Positions 25,837 through 34,058 of a DNA stretch of 50,016 bases are shown here, piece after piece; the stretch's first letter is position 1, and each line of letters opens with the position of its first letter. The stretch spans positions 1-50,016 of the forward strand of contig JAEXOD010000008.1 of assembly GCA_023447335.1 (NCBI GenBank). The letters are read 5' to 3'. The notes beneath the pieces are model-generated. The model saw only the letters and a list, made by a program, of their open reading frames with translations. It was not told the origin of the DNA and ran no database searches. The position numbers and the translations under genes were made by a program. The DNA is from Bacteroidota bacterium (GTDB lineage: Bacteria > Bacteroidota > Ignavibacteria > Ignavibacteriales > Melioribacteraceae).

Positions 25837-26367
25837 TCACCCCTCTATCCTTCTCCATCTTATAAAAAATGATTGAAACATCACCTTAATTAAACTTTCT
25901 AATAATGTGAATGTCACAAAAACGTTTTCAAAATTACCCGTTAAACAGCCCGCCGTATATTTATGGCAATTGTTTGTAACTAAATTATACTCACGGTAAT
26001 CACCTAAAGTACTTTGTGCAATTTTTGCTGCATTTTCATTTATAAAAATATCACCATTAATGCTGCATGCCGCAAATGCCGAAACGCCCGTTCTTACTTC
26101 TGTGGAATTAATAAATTCGTATATGTTTATACTTCGTACTTCTCCGCTTCCTTTAAGTTCGGCAACATTTCCATCACCTAAATAAATGCCCGTATGTTCT
26201 GCCGCACTAAAAGCCAAACTACACATTAATATTGCACCCGGTTTTAAATTACTTAAAGGGTAATCCTTTTTATAGTATGCAGGATAAATTAAATCCATTA
26301 TATTAGGTGAAGGAGGTAAAGTAGTTAAACCACCGCCCATTACATTTTTTACAATATCAGGTAACAT
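25837..26367 (-). CDS. LRAT/NlpC-P60-superfamily protein, candidate effector
   Basis: A 176-residue protein with the permuted papain-like LRAT pattern: 'LKPGAILMC' then the histidine H58 in 'AEHTGIYLGDGNVAEL', and the nucleophile C134 in 'VTNNCHKYTAGCLTG', matching the 'HxGIYxGdg ... NNCEHF' signature of LRAT-like acyltransferases and related peptidases. A hydrophobic C-terminal helix (about 150-170) may bind membrane. There is no signal peptide. It is the first gene of the sheath operon, 84 bases upstream of the sheath gene, directly behind the shared operator. Such enzymes act on lipids or peptidoglycan peptides, so an effector cargo or a maturation enzyme is plausible. No adjacent immunity gene is evident. 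Activity and substrate are unknown. Confidence 0.68.
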   Translation of the reverse strand: MLPDIVKNVMGGGLTTLPPSPNIMDLIYPAYYKKDYPLSNLKPGAILMCSLAFSAAEHTGIYLGDGNVAELKGSGEVRSINIYEFINSTEVRTGVSAFAACSINGDIFINENAAKIAQSTLGDYREYNLVTNNCHKYTAGCLTGNFENVFVTFTLLESLIKVMFQSFFIRWRRIEG

Positions 26368-26409
26368 ATAATCCTCAAATAATTTCTTTCAAAATTAATA
26401 TCCCTACAA

Positions 26410-26424
26410 TATCATATAATGATA
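26410..26424. promoter_or_regulatory. Palindromic operator upstream of the sheath operon
   Basis: TATCA (26410-26414), spacer TATAA, TGATA (26420-26424). The site is 43-57 bases upstream of the LRAT-like start. An almost identical palindrome lies at the same distance upstream of the MoxR-like gene (30212-30228). On the transcribed strand both read TATCAyTATATGATA and are preceded by a TTT-rich, G-containing stretch, so the site probably overlaps the promoter. Confidence 0.7.
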
Positions 26425-26459
26425 CACTAAATTTAATTCTATAAAAATCGTCATTTTCA

Positions 26460-27431
26460 TTAGTTTTCCGTGGTTACGTACTTTTTGTTTGTTGCTTTTA
26501 TTATATTAATCCAATATTCTCTTAATTCTTGAGGTTCTAATATTTCGGCATCCGCACCATATTTTAAAACTTTTCCGACCAGTTCTTCCGGCATACTATA
26601 TGGGATTACAAATTCGGTAACTTTACCGCTTTGGTCAGTATATTCTTTTGTTTTTTGGTTATTATGCCAAACTAAGTTTTTTACATAATAGCTGCTCGGC
26701 TCGTAAAACTTAATTCTGGCTAATTTTATTTCTTTTGATTTTGCAATACCAAAACTTTGATTTAAAATATTATCTACTTCTTTATGTTCTATTTTTTGTT
26801 CGAACGGTTTATCCGTTACTTCCATTCTGTCAATTCTTGAAATTGAAAACAACCTAATTTCTTCCCTAACATAACAATATGCGGCTAAATACCATTTTGT
26901 ACCGTAACAAATAACTTTTAATGGTTCAATATGCCTTTTGCTTAAATCTCGGTTTTTTGTAAAATAATAAATTAAAAGTTTTTTACGCTCGCTAAAACCA
27001 ATTATAATTTTATTAAGCAAATTGAAATCAATTTTTTCGTAATCACTGTTTAAATACAAAAAACTATCACTAACTCCCAAATATTGAGAAGGCAATATTT
27101 CGTCAATTTTGGATATAATAACATTTCTGCTGTATTCTGCGGTTAAAGGTAAATAATTAGGATTTTTAGTAAGCCCCTTTGCCAAAATATAAAACAAAAA
27201 AAGCTGCTCACCGGCAAAATTTAATAGTTTAAATTCTTGTTCGTAAGTATAACCCTTTAACTTCCGGTCATAAACTATAGGGGCATTAAGCCTATCCCGC
27301 ATAGCTTCTATATCACGCTTTGCGGTAATTTCGGAAACTTCGTGTTCGGCAATAATTTCTTGCACCGTTACTCTTTTACGAGTACGAATTCGGTGGTCAA
27401 TAAAAAATATACGTGCTAACTGAGAAGCCAT
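26460..27431 (-). CDS. WYL-domain transcriptional regulator
   Basis: A 323-residue regulator. The N-terminal DeoR/HTH_11-type winged helix (about 1-60, 'VTVQEIIAEHEVSEITAKRDIEAMRDRLNAPI' region) is followed by a WYL ligand-binding domain with 'YFTKNRDLSKRHIEPLKVICYGTKWYLAAYCYVREEIRLFSISRI' (about 150-205) and a WCX-like C-terminal part ending 'VLKYGADAEILEPQELREYW'. WYL regulators bind small ligands, often nucleotides or DNA, and control phage-defence and other conflict systems. The gene lies between the MoxR/VWA unit and the sheath unit, and both units carry the same palindrome, so it is the natural candidate to bind it. It has a strong AAAGGAG site and about 130 bases upstream for its own promoter, without an obvious copy of the palindrome. 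Confidence 0.9.
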   Translation of the reverse strand: MASQLARIFFIDHRIRTRKRVTVQEIIAEHEVSEITAKRDIEAMRDRLNAPIVYDRKLKGYTYEQEFKLLNFAGEQLFLFYILAKGLTKNPNYLPLTAEYSRNVIISKIDEILPSQYLGVSDSFLYLNSDYEKIDFNLLNKIIIGFSERKKLLIYYFTKNRDLSKRHIEPLKVICYGTKWYLAAYCYVREEIRLFSISRIDRMEVTDKPFEQKIEHKEVDNILNQSFGIAKSKEIKLARIKFYEPSSYYVKNLVWHNNQKTKEYTDQSGKVTEFVIPYSMPEELVGKVLKYGADAEILEPQELREYWINIIKATNKKYVTTEN

Positions 27432-27562
27432 AATTTTGGCTCCTTTAAAAACAATACGGGGAACTTTGGTATCGCCATCGGATTACCTCCTTTACTTTTT
27501 TTCCTTAAAAATGTTAAATAACACAATTTCTTTGCACAAATTATTGAAAGTTATTAAATAAG

Positions 27563-28948
27563 TCAAGTTAAAAACCAAATATTTTTAACATTTTTTATGT
27601 TTTTTATATCATCTAATGAGTTTTTGCTGTCAAATAGAACAAAAAACAGCTCCGCTTTGCATGTTTTATTAACAATGCCAAATTCCCCGTCCGAAATTAC
27701 CAAAGCTTTTTTAATACCGTTTGTATCAATATGTTCAAACACTTTTTCAATATCGGTTCCCCCTGTGTCAAATTTTCCTTTTACCAAATCATCAAGCGAT
27801 ACTTCGGTTACATAATCTGAAAATGAGTAATATTTTCCACTATATACATCTCTGAGTGCGTTAATTAGGTTCAATATCTTTGAATGATACGGTTTGGTTG
27901 ATGCCGAAAAATCGATATAAATCGCAATATCTTTGCTCATGGAATAATCACCAATTGTGTTATAGAACATTGGCATTAATCCTTTTGCTAATAAAACCGC
28001 TTCTTTTCTCCCTGCATTTGGCATTATTGTTTGAATAATTGTTTCGTTTATTGCACTTATATTATTATTTTTTGTAAATACGGCACTATTTATTGCATTT
28101 CTTAATATTGTTATGTTATCTTTAATCGCATATTGTTTTTCGGTATCTAAAATAATGTTTTTTAACTGTTCGGATTGCGATTGTATCGTTTTAGCTGATT
28201 TTAATAATTTATCCATTAACTCCGTTATTTCTTCGGGAATATCTTCTTCATCGTAATCACTATCCTTATTATCATTTTCTCCCTCATTATTATTTTCTCC
28301 GTTGTTTTCATCTTCATTATTATACGGATTATTAAATATTTGCACCAAATATTCAAATATTTCTTTAATAACCAGCCCTTCCTTACTAAAATTTTTAAAC
28401 CAAAATTCTGCTATCAATTTTTTCTTTTTCTCATCAAAATCTATCTGTTTAAGGTCTTTAATAACCTTTTTTTCACTTAAAAACGGCGGAACGGTTAAAA
28501 AATAATAACCATCTCTATCTTCGTTTTCCAAAAACTGAGTATAATTAATTTTATTTGCTTTTTCAAATATTTCGATTGTTCTTCTATCATTAAGGTTATA
28601 TAACAGCGAATTTACTTGACAATCAAGTCCTATATTTCTAACATGGTCGTTAAAAACAGATAAAGACGACATCGTGAGGTGATCTAATGCATAGTGTGTA
28701 ATTTCGTGACAAATTAACCATAATACATCCTCGTCATCTAATTCATAAGCAGCAATAAAATTAGTATTTATTATAATATCAAATTTTCCGTTTTGCATAA
28801 TAATATTTGCAGATTCAATATCGGTATCATCGGTAAAAGTTAAACTTCTTATTTCATTTCTTAAAATATCTAAAAACGGAATTAACTTTTGATTTTTAGT
28901 ATATACTAATTCAATAAGTTTTTGTAAATATTCGTTATCGTTTGACAT
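27563..28948 (-). CDS. DUF2201-type protein: metallopeptidase-like plus VWA domain
   Basis: A 461-residue protein with an N-terminal metallopeptidase-like domain carrying 'ICHEITHYALDH' (HEITH at 81-85, further His at 90) and a C-terminal von Willebrand A-like domain with the metal site 'DIAIYIDFSAST' (DxSxS, near residue 340) and 'KALVISDGEFG'. Between them is an acidic, asparagine-rich linker (about 225-250). This is the usual DUF2201/VWA architecture, which pairs with MoxR AAA+ ATPases; the pair is thought to remodel or insert metal into protein complexes. It starts nine bases after the MoxR-like gene, with a TAGGAG site, which shows tight coupling. Whether the HExxH site is catalytic is unknown. 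By context it may service the contractile system. Confidence 0.85.
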   Translation of the reverse strand: MSNDNEYLQKLIELVYTKNQKLIPFLDILRNEIRSLTFTDDTDIESANIIMQNGKFDIIINTNFIAAYELDDEDVLWLICHEITHYALDHLTMSSLSVFNDHVRNIGLDCQVNSLLYNLNDRRTIEIFEKANKINYTQFLENEDRDGYYFLTVPPFLSEKKVIKDLKQIDFDEKKKKLIAEFWFKNFSKEGLVIKEIFEYLVQIFNNPYNNEDENNGENNNEGENDNKDSDYDEEDIPEEITELMDKLLKSAKTIQSQSEQLKNIILDTEKQYAIKDNITILRNAINSAVFTKNNNISAINETIIQTIMPNAGRKEAVLLAKGLMPMFYNTIGDYSMSKDIAIYIDFSASTKPYHSKILNLINALRDVYSGKYYSFSDYVTEVSLDDLVKGKFDTGGTDIEKVFEHIDTNGIKKALVISDGEFGIVNKTCKAELFFVLFDSKNSLDDIKNIKNVKNIWFLT

Positions 28949-28956
28949 ATTAACTC

Positions 28957-30162
28957 CTATTTATCCCTATCATATCTTGGTTTCCATTTATCATTCCCCT
29001 TAACTACCATTTCCCAAAATCCTTCGGTAAATAAATTAAAACCGTCTGAAAGAATATCCTTAAATACCGATGCATCACTTTGATCATCATCATCCGAATT
29101 ATTTACATTATTACCCATATTAGAATTATTTGGATTATATGAATTATTTTGTTTGCCTCCGAGTGGGAGTCCAAAAATATAAGCGTCATCAGTTTTATTT
29201 TTATTTTTATAATTTTTAAAAATTGTGTCATCCCCTTTTACACCTGCGTTATTAGATGTGGCAATTAATGCTTCTTTTAATATTTCAAGTTTTGGTTCAT
29301 TATCCGTAACAAGATAATTCCAACTATTGTAAGCTGCATTTATAAAATTTTCACTAACTTTTTTAGAAGTAAAATTCCCCTCATAAATATCAATTGCTGT
29401 AAAAATACAAATACTTCTTTTTAACATCCCGGCTCTTCTGGGAGAAAATTGCAACCCCATTTTATTTATATTTTCGGTAAAATCTAATACATGTTTATCA
29501 ATCTCTTTAACTAAATCCGAATTCAAATTATCATAAATCTTTCTAATATCGAATAACATTGTTTTTAAATTATTATTTTTATTCTTGATATTTTTTTCGT
29601 CTAAGTTTATTATTGCATCCAAATCCTTTCTATTAAATTCACTGGGTACATTTATAATAAGTAAAAATCTATCTGCCAAAGCAGCATCAAGCGGATTAGC
29701 TCCTAAATATGTTAAAGGATTCATTGCAGCAATAATATATTTAAGGTTCGGTATTTCTTTCCCCATTACTCTTCTAGAACGGATTATCTCGAGCCATTTA
29801 TTTTGCATATTAGGATTAGCCCTGGAAATTTCGTCAACCAAAATAAATTTCTTATTCCAAATTGTTAACGGTGAATTAATATAATCCATCTCTCCATTTT
29901 GAAGCTTTTGTGGGTCAGGAAAGCCGATTAAATCCTCAAACATGCTTTTTGCTGCATCATATGCGTTAAATTCTTTATCATATCCAGATGTATTGATATT
30001 TAAGGCTTCGGCAAGTTTTTCAGCAAGCAAAGTTTTACCCGTGCCATGGTCACCAACCAATAAAATCGGTTCTTGCGCCACTAAGCCGGCTAATATAGGC
30101 TTACTAATATTATTATATCCGTAAATACCTAATTCGTTTAATAAATCTGTAAACTTCTTCAT
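28957..30162 (-). CDS. MoxR-like AAA+ ATPase
   Basis: About 401 residues. An ATG at 30174 is in frame, but the next ATG at 30162 follows GGGG at normal spacing and starts the natural MKKFTDLLNELG. Walker A is 'GDHGTGKT' (37-44), Walker B 'KFILVDEISRANP', and sensor-type arginines ('LADRFLLIINVP', 'SPRRAGMLKRS') are present, so it should be active. MoxR ATPases act with a VWA partner to remodel target complexes; the partner is encoded immediately downstream. The C-terminal ~90 residues are asparagine-rich and then unrecognised. No ClpV-type sheath unfoldase is seen in the window, so this ATPase could replace it in recycling or assembly; that is speculation. The shared palindrome precedes it. 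Confidence 0.88.
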   Translation of the reverse strand: MKKFTDLLNELGIYGYNNISKPILAGLVAQEPILLVGDHGTGKTLLAEKLAEALNINTSGYDKEFNAYDAAKSMFEDLIGFPDPQKLQNGEMDYINSPLTIWNKKFILVDEISRANPNMQNKWLEIIRSRRVMGKEIPNLKYIIAAMNPLTYLGANPLDAALADRFLLIINVPSEFNRKDLDAIINLDEKNIKNKNNNLKTMLFDIRKIYDNLNSDLVKEIDKHVLDFTENINKMGLQFSPRRAGMLKRSICIFTAIDIYEGNFTSKKVSENFINAAYNSWNYLVTDNEPKLEILKEALIATSNNAGVKGDDTIFKNYKNKNKTDDAYIFGLPLGGKQNNSYNPNNSNMGNNVNNSDDDDQSDASVFKDILSDGFNLFTEGFWEMVVKGNDKWKPRYDRDK

Positions 30163-30211
30163 ATTTAACCCCATAATTTAATTTTCCTAAGCCAAAAATA
30201 ATCTTGTCATA

Positions 30212-30228
30212 GTATCATATAGTGATAC
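30212..30228. promoter_or_regulatory. Palindromic operator upstream of the MoxR/VWA operon
   Basis: GTATCA (30212-30217), spacer TATAG, TGATAC (30223-30228): a perfect 6-base inverted repeat. It is 50-66 bases upstream of the preferred start (30162), or 38-54 from the alternative start, and is the sister of the site at 26410-26424. Two matching palindromes at matching positions, and not seen elsewhere in the window on reading, suggest one regulator for both units. Confidence 0.72.
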
Positions 30229-30414
30229 CCAAAATTATTTAAGTATTTAAATTGTTTTCTTATTACTTAATAAGAGTTAAAGTTTTTTTACTTTTCCGAT
30301 TGATTTTGAAATATTAAATGTTATCAACTTAAAAGTTGAAAAGAAGTTAAAACTAAAGCCAACATAATTATCGGAATAATAATAAACAGCATAAATAAAT
30401 CTCAAAATATTAGT

Positions 30415-30422
30415 TATATTTG
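30415..30422 (+). promoter_or_regulatory. TAnnTTTG-type -7 promoter box
   Basis: TATATTTG matches the Bacteroidetes-type housekeeping -7 element TAnnTTTG and stands 29 bases upstream of the PepSY-like start codon. No good -33 TTTG is visible at the expected distance, so the call is moderate. Confidence 0.45.
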
Positions 30423-30450
30423 TGCTCCGTAATTTTTATTATTAATCAAC

Positions 30451-30915
30451 ATGAGGTTTAAAGTGCAGTTAAAACATTTATTTATCACTATTTTATTATT
30501 TACAATAGTTGTTAGTGCTCAAAGTGTGGAAATTCCGCAAGAAGTTAAAGATTCTTTTACTCAGCTATATCCGAAAGCAACAAGTGTTAAATGGGTAAAA
30601 ATCGATGAAACTGAAGTTTATGAAGCTGAATATTTAGCAAAATTTAAAAATAAAGGGAAAGCAGTTGTTGCAGTTTTTGACCCTTCGGGTGAATTTAAAA
30701 TGACAAAAAGCTCATTACCTACATCAAAATTACCTAAAAGTATTTCTGCTTATGTAAAAAATACATACGGCGGAAGTAAAATTTCTGAGTCGAATCAGTT
30801 GGTAGGAAAAAGCGGAGATATTTTTTATGAAGCCGTAATTAAAATCGGAACAGAAAAGTTTTCCGTGTATTTTGATAAAGACGGTGAACAAGTTGATAAG
30901 GATAGTATTGAATAA
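30451..30915 (+). CDS. Secreted PepSY-like protein (DUF2874)
   Basis: A 154-residue exported protein: N-terminal signal peptide 'KHLFITILLFTIVVSAQS' (cleavage near residue 24), then two repeated PepSY-like beta-alpha-beta units, 'VPQxVKxxFxxxYPxA..VKWxKxx..YEAEF' style (here 'EIPQEVKDSFTQLYPKATSV' and 'KLPKSISAYVKNTYGG'). This family is abundant in Bacteroidetes and resembles BLIP folds; its role is unknown, perhaps binding a periplasmic partner. It is one of only two plus-strand genes in the window, is divergent from the MoxR-like gene, and ends at a clear intrinsic terminator, so it forms a single-gene unit. Confidence 0.88.
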   Translation: MRFKVQLKHLFITILLFTIVVSAQSVEIPQEVKDSFTQLYPKATSVKWVKIDETEVYEAEYLAKFKNKGKAVVAVFDPSGEFKMTKSSLPTSKLPKSISAYVKNTYGGSKISESNQLVGKSGDIFYEAVIKIGTEKFSVYFDKDGEQVDKDSIE

Positions 30916-30938
30916 TATTCGATTTTGAATTAAAGAAG

Positions 30939-30972
30939 AATGGTTCCTAATATTAAGGAACCATTTTTTTTA
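30939..30972 (+). terminator. Intrinsic terminator of the PepSY-like gene
   Basis: AATGGTTCCT (30939-30948), a 7-base loop, AGGAACCATT (30956-30965), then a run of T. The perfect 10-base stem and T-tract form a textbook terminator 24 bases after the stop codon. Confidence 0.92.
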
Positions 30973-31012
30973 TCAACACTCAGCATTTTTTACTATTATT
31001 TACTTAAAATTT

Positions 31013-32629
31013 CTATCGTAATAAAATCATTTTTTTAGTTTCACTAATCTTGCCTACTTGAAGTTTATAAAAATATATTCCGCTGCTTAATCCTTTTGCG
31101 TCAAACGATTTTGAATAATTACCCGATTCTAATTTCCCCTCATATAATGTTGCAACTTCGTTTCCGAGTAAATCATAAACATTTAATGATACATAATCGT
31201 TATTTTGAAGATTAAAATTTATGATAGTGTTTGGATTAAAAGGGTTAGGATAATTTTGATCCAAAGAAAAATTCACAAGCTTAATATTTTCTTCATCAAT
31301 ACTTGTAAGCGGTATCCAATTAATATCAACAAAACTTGTGTTGTTCTTAAAATTTTTAAAACTGTTTCCGGAAGAAGCCATAAATTCAACTCGCCATGCG
31401 TTGTCAATCGGGGGTGCATCATATACGCCGTTTCCGTTAATATCAATAAAAAAATCAGCTGAGTAATCTTTGCCTTGTTGTATATTAGGCAAAGAAACTG
31501 AAAAATAATCGGTTAATATTGTATAAGGATTTATCCTACCTATTTCTTCTCCGCTTAATTTATCAACTATTCTCATTTCAAGTATTTTTAATACATACTC
31601 CTGCATAGCCGACATATTAAGTGTAAATAAATAATTCCAATCTAACAAGCTTTGAGAATCATTAGCAGAAATTTGTAAAGTATGATCTCCCTCACTGTTA
31701 ATGAATAAATTCTTCCATGATTTATCAACTAAATTATTATAAAGTCCGTTATTATCAATATCAATAAAGTACTCAAGGTTATAATTTTTGTTTAATGCTA
31801 ATTTAGGAATTTTAAGATTTAAAACATCCGCATTTATACTCTCTACTCTACCTCTAAAAATTTCCTTGTTAATTTGGTTATCAACTAACCTATATTCAAG
31901 CGTTCTTTCAGAATATAGGGACAAATCATTAATACTAATATTTAAAAGGTAACTCCATTCAATCTCAGTAAAATTATTATTAAACGAAAAATTAATTACG
32001 TCTTCTCCGCTCGCATTATTTAAAGATAAACTAAATGCATTATCAATTGAATTTCCGTCATATAAATTATTACCGTTAAGATCAATAAAAAAATCAATTG
32101 TATATGAATGCCCTTTAAGAATTGCCGGAGCAGTGATTGAAAAAGAATTCGTAATAGAAATAACATTTCTACGGACTCTTTCAATTTGAGAAGATACTTC
32201 CTTAATTCTTAAATAAAGATTTTTGCCCGATACCGGCAGCATATTATCAAAGTTTATAGTAATATTCGTTAAAGGATTACTTAAGCTTAAGCCCGGATTT
32301 CTAACTAGAGACACATTACCGGGGTTAGGCATTCCTACCGACCAATCACCAAAACGGTCCTGTAATTCTTCTCCGTTTGAAACTCCGTCATTATCAGCAT
32401 CCATACTTGCCAACTGTGAATTCCAATTTACATTACCGTTATTTAAAAATTTTGCCTGCACAAGCCTACCAAAATCGTTTAATGTACCTCCCCCGCCGGC
32501 ACTTACGTGACAATTAGAACAACTATTAGCTGATCCGTTAGGTAATTGAGATACCCTAAAACTTCTCCCGTTTATAGTAACGCTAAAGATAAGGAATAAA
32601 TATATAATTAATTTTATTTCTGTTTTCAT
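31013..32629 (-). CDS. Secreted T9SS protein with a CxxCH haem motif and calcium-binding-like repeats
   Basis: A 538-residue protein. A signal peptide (1-21) is followed by one c-type haem motif 'CSNCH' (37-41) and an EF/thrombospondin-like loop 'DADNDGVSNGEEL' (about 75-88). Three ~100-residue beta repeats follow, each with a 'FIDxNGNxxYD' loop (near 185, 287 and 390). The last ~85 residues are a T9SS type A sorting domain ('NYPNPFNPNTIINF', 'VYDLLGNEVATL', 'SSGIYFYKLQ'), so it is exported and probably attached to the cell surface. It ends the operon cytochrome-YceI-DUF5777-this gene. The single haem and calcium-like loops suggest an extracellular redox or structural role; the exact function is unknown. 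A CGGAG site precedes the ATG. Confidence 0.85.
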   Translation of the reverse strand: MKTEIKLIIYLFLIFSVTINGRSFRVSQLPNGSANSCSNCHVSAGGGGTLNDFGRLVQAKFLNNGNVNWNSQLASMDADNDGVSNGEELQDRFGDWSVGMPNPGNVSLVRNPGLSLSNPLTNITINFDNMLPVSGKNLYLRIKEVSSQIERVRRNVISITNSFSITAPAILKGHSYTIDFFIDLNGNNLYDGNSIDNAFSLSLNNASGEDVINFSFNNNFTEIEWSYLLNISINDLSLYSERTLEYRLVDNQINKEIFRGRVESINADVLNLKIPKLALNKNYNLEYFIDIDNNGLYNNLVDKSWKNLFINSEGDHTLQISANDSQSLLDWNYLFTLNMSAMQEYVLKILEMRIVDKLSGEEIGRINPYTILTDYFSVSLPNIQQGKDYSADFFIDINGNGVYDAPPIDNAWRVEFMASSGNSFKNFKNNTSFVDINWIPLTSIDEENIKLVNFSLDQNYPNPFNPNTIINFNLQNNDYVSLNVYDLLGNEVATLYEGKLESGNYSKSFDAKGLSSGIYFYKLQVGKISETKKMILLR

Positions 32630-32643
32630 ATGATGCTCCGAGA

Positions 32644-33477
32644 TTAAAGGATTCTTGAAATATAAAATGCAATGCTAAGTTCACCGCTATTAAATGAATT
32701 ATCTGCACCTGCAATAAATTGCGAAGTATTAAGCGAAGTATTATTTGTTAAAAATACTTTAAAAAAGTGTCCCCCGGTTTCAAGTTCACCTCCTAAAGAA
32801 ACCGAATTATGAGTTTTTCTCCATCCGGTCACAGTTGAATTTATCTCAGCTAAAATACTGAACATCCTACTTAAATAAACTTGTCCATAACCCCCGATTG
32901 TAAAAGAATGAGAATTATTTGAACAATAGATACTATTATTGTACAAATATGTCGGAACGATTCCCAAACCGAATTTATTATTATACAATAGATTAAAAAT
33001 TCCTTGTACAAAGTATTGCGGTTTATTCATATTCTTTCCACTACTTCCTAGCTTCTCGGTATTCCAAGCAAAACCGCCTTTAACTGCAAAATTAAACGGT
33101 GCAATTTTATTATCAATATCAAAAAGTTTTTGTTTGACTGTAAAATCAAAATTATCCTCTTTATTACTTCTGCCTACCGTAATAATTAAATCATCTAAAA
33201 GTGCATATCCCAGTCCAAATCTAATATTAACGGGTCCGTCAAAACCCCATAAATCTCTGCTTCCACTCTTTATAGTCGGAATAAAACGATGAGAAATTTC
33301 AAATTCAAAATCTCCTTTTTGCATAAACTCCGTTGTCGGTAAATTAAAAGACTGAGTTGAATGAAATAAATGAAGTGTATTATACTGTTCAGTAATTTCC
33401 TCACGCTGCCATTGTTGTGCATTTAAAGTAAAGTACCAACTAAATAGTAGAATATATAATATGTATTTGATTTTCAT
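32644..33477 (-). CDS. DUF5777-type outer-membrane beta-barrel protein
   Basis: A 277-residue protein with a signal peptide (about 1-20, ending 'LNAQ') followed by alternating amphipathic strands with aromatic girdles, typical of an 8-14-stranded barrel. 'HLFHSTQSFNLPTTEFMQKGDFEFEISHRFIP' near residue 36 and 'DGPVNIRFGLGYALLDDLIITVGRSN' match DUF5777. The protein ends with 'SIAFYISRIL', a phenylalanine/aromatic strand as in outer-membrane proteins. It is encoded between the YceI-like gene and the haem/T9SS gene (spacings 9 and 14 bases), an arrangement I recall from other Bacteroidetes/Ignavibacteria. It may be a porin or scaffold for the extracellular redox proteins; no substrate can be inferred. 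Confidence 0.82.
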   Translation of the reverse strand: MKIKYILYILLFSWYFTLNAQQWQREEITEQYNTLHLFHSTQSFNLPTTEFMQKGDFEFEISHRFIPTIKSGSRDLWGFDGPVNIRFGLGYALLDDLIITVGRSNKEDNFDFTVKQKLFDIDNKIAPFNFAVKGGFAWNTEKLGSSGKNMNKPQYFVQGIFNLLYNNKFGLGIVPTYLYNNSIYCSNNSHSFTIGGYGQVYLSRMFSILAEINSTVTGWRKTHNSVSLGGELETGGHFFKVFLTNNTSLNTSQFIAGADNSFNSGELSIAFYISRIL

Positions 33478-33486
33478 CTTCTTTAC

Positions 33487-34050
33487 CTATAGTTTTTTTA
33501 GATTAATCGAAAGTTTCACTTGAACTTTATTATTCAATTTCATGAACATAACTTTGGGTATTTCGATGTTGTAATCTGATAATAATATGCTGAATTCGCT
33601 ACTAAGTAACCAACCCTCATCGTTAATATTTAACTTACCTGCAACTTTTATTTTTTTGTTAACTCCGTGTATAAACATCATCCCATCAGATTCTATGAAA
33701 TATTCATCCCCTTTTATAAGTTTTATATCACTTAATTTGCCTTCGTAAAATGCATAACGATACTTATCAGTTTCTAAATAGTTCTCTCTCATGTGCCTAT
33801 TTCTTAAACCTATCCCCGTATCCAAAGTATTTAAATCAACTTCAAAATACAATTTTGAAGTAATAAACTTTTCAAATGATTCTAATGCTAAATAGCCGTC
33901 AATTTTATTAGAAACTCCTTCAAAAGATTCAAGAGTAGTTTCTGAAATAAATGTAACCTTATTATTACCGTTCTTATCAACTCTATACTCTTGAGCTAAA
34001 AAAGTTGAATTCAAAAATAAAATTAAAAAAGATAAAATTATATTTACCAT
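33487..34050 (-). CDS. YceI-like periplasmic lipocalin-fold protein
   Basis: A 187-residue exported protein (signal peptide about 1-18). The body has the YceI plan of eight beta strands: 'KVTFISETTLESFEGVSNKIDGYL', 'SKLYFEVDLNTLDTGIGLRNRHMRENYLET' with the conserved 'RxxHM' block, and 'VAGKLNINDEGWLLSSEFSILLSDYNIEIP' near the end. YceI proteins bind isoprenoid-type lipids such as quinones. Presence in an operon with cytochrome-like genes fits a link to electron transfer. Strong AGGAGC ribosome site. Nine bases separate it from the cytochrome-like gene upstream. Confidence 0.85.
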   Translation of the reverse strand: MVNIILSFLILFLNSTFLAQEYRVDKNGNNKVTFISETTLESFEGVSNKIDGYLALESFEKFITSKLYFEVDLNTLDTGIGLRNRHMRENYLETDKYRYAFYEGKLSDIKLIKGDEYFIESDGMMFIHGVNKKIKVAGKLNINDEGWLLSSEFSILLSDYNIEIPKVMFMKLNNKVQVKLSINLKKL

Positions 34051-34058
34051 TTTCGCTC

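Noticed and set aside
16414..26367. A standard T6SS or integrated prophage
   Set aside because: No TssJ, TssL, TssM, ClpV or recognisable TssK/TssF/TssG is visible, and no capsid, portal, terminase, integrase or lysis genes are present.
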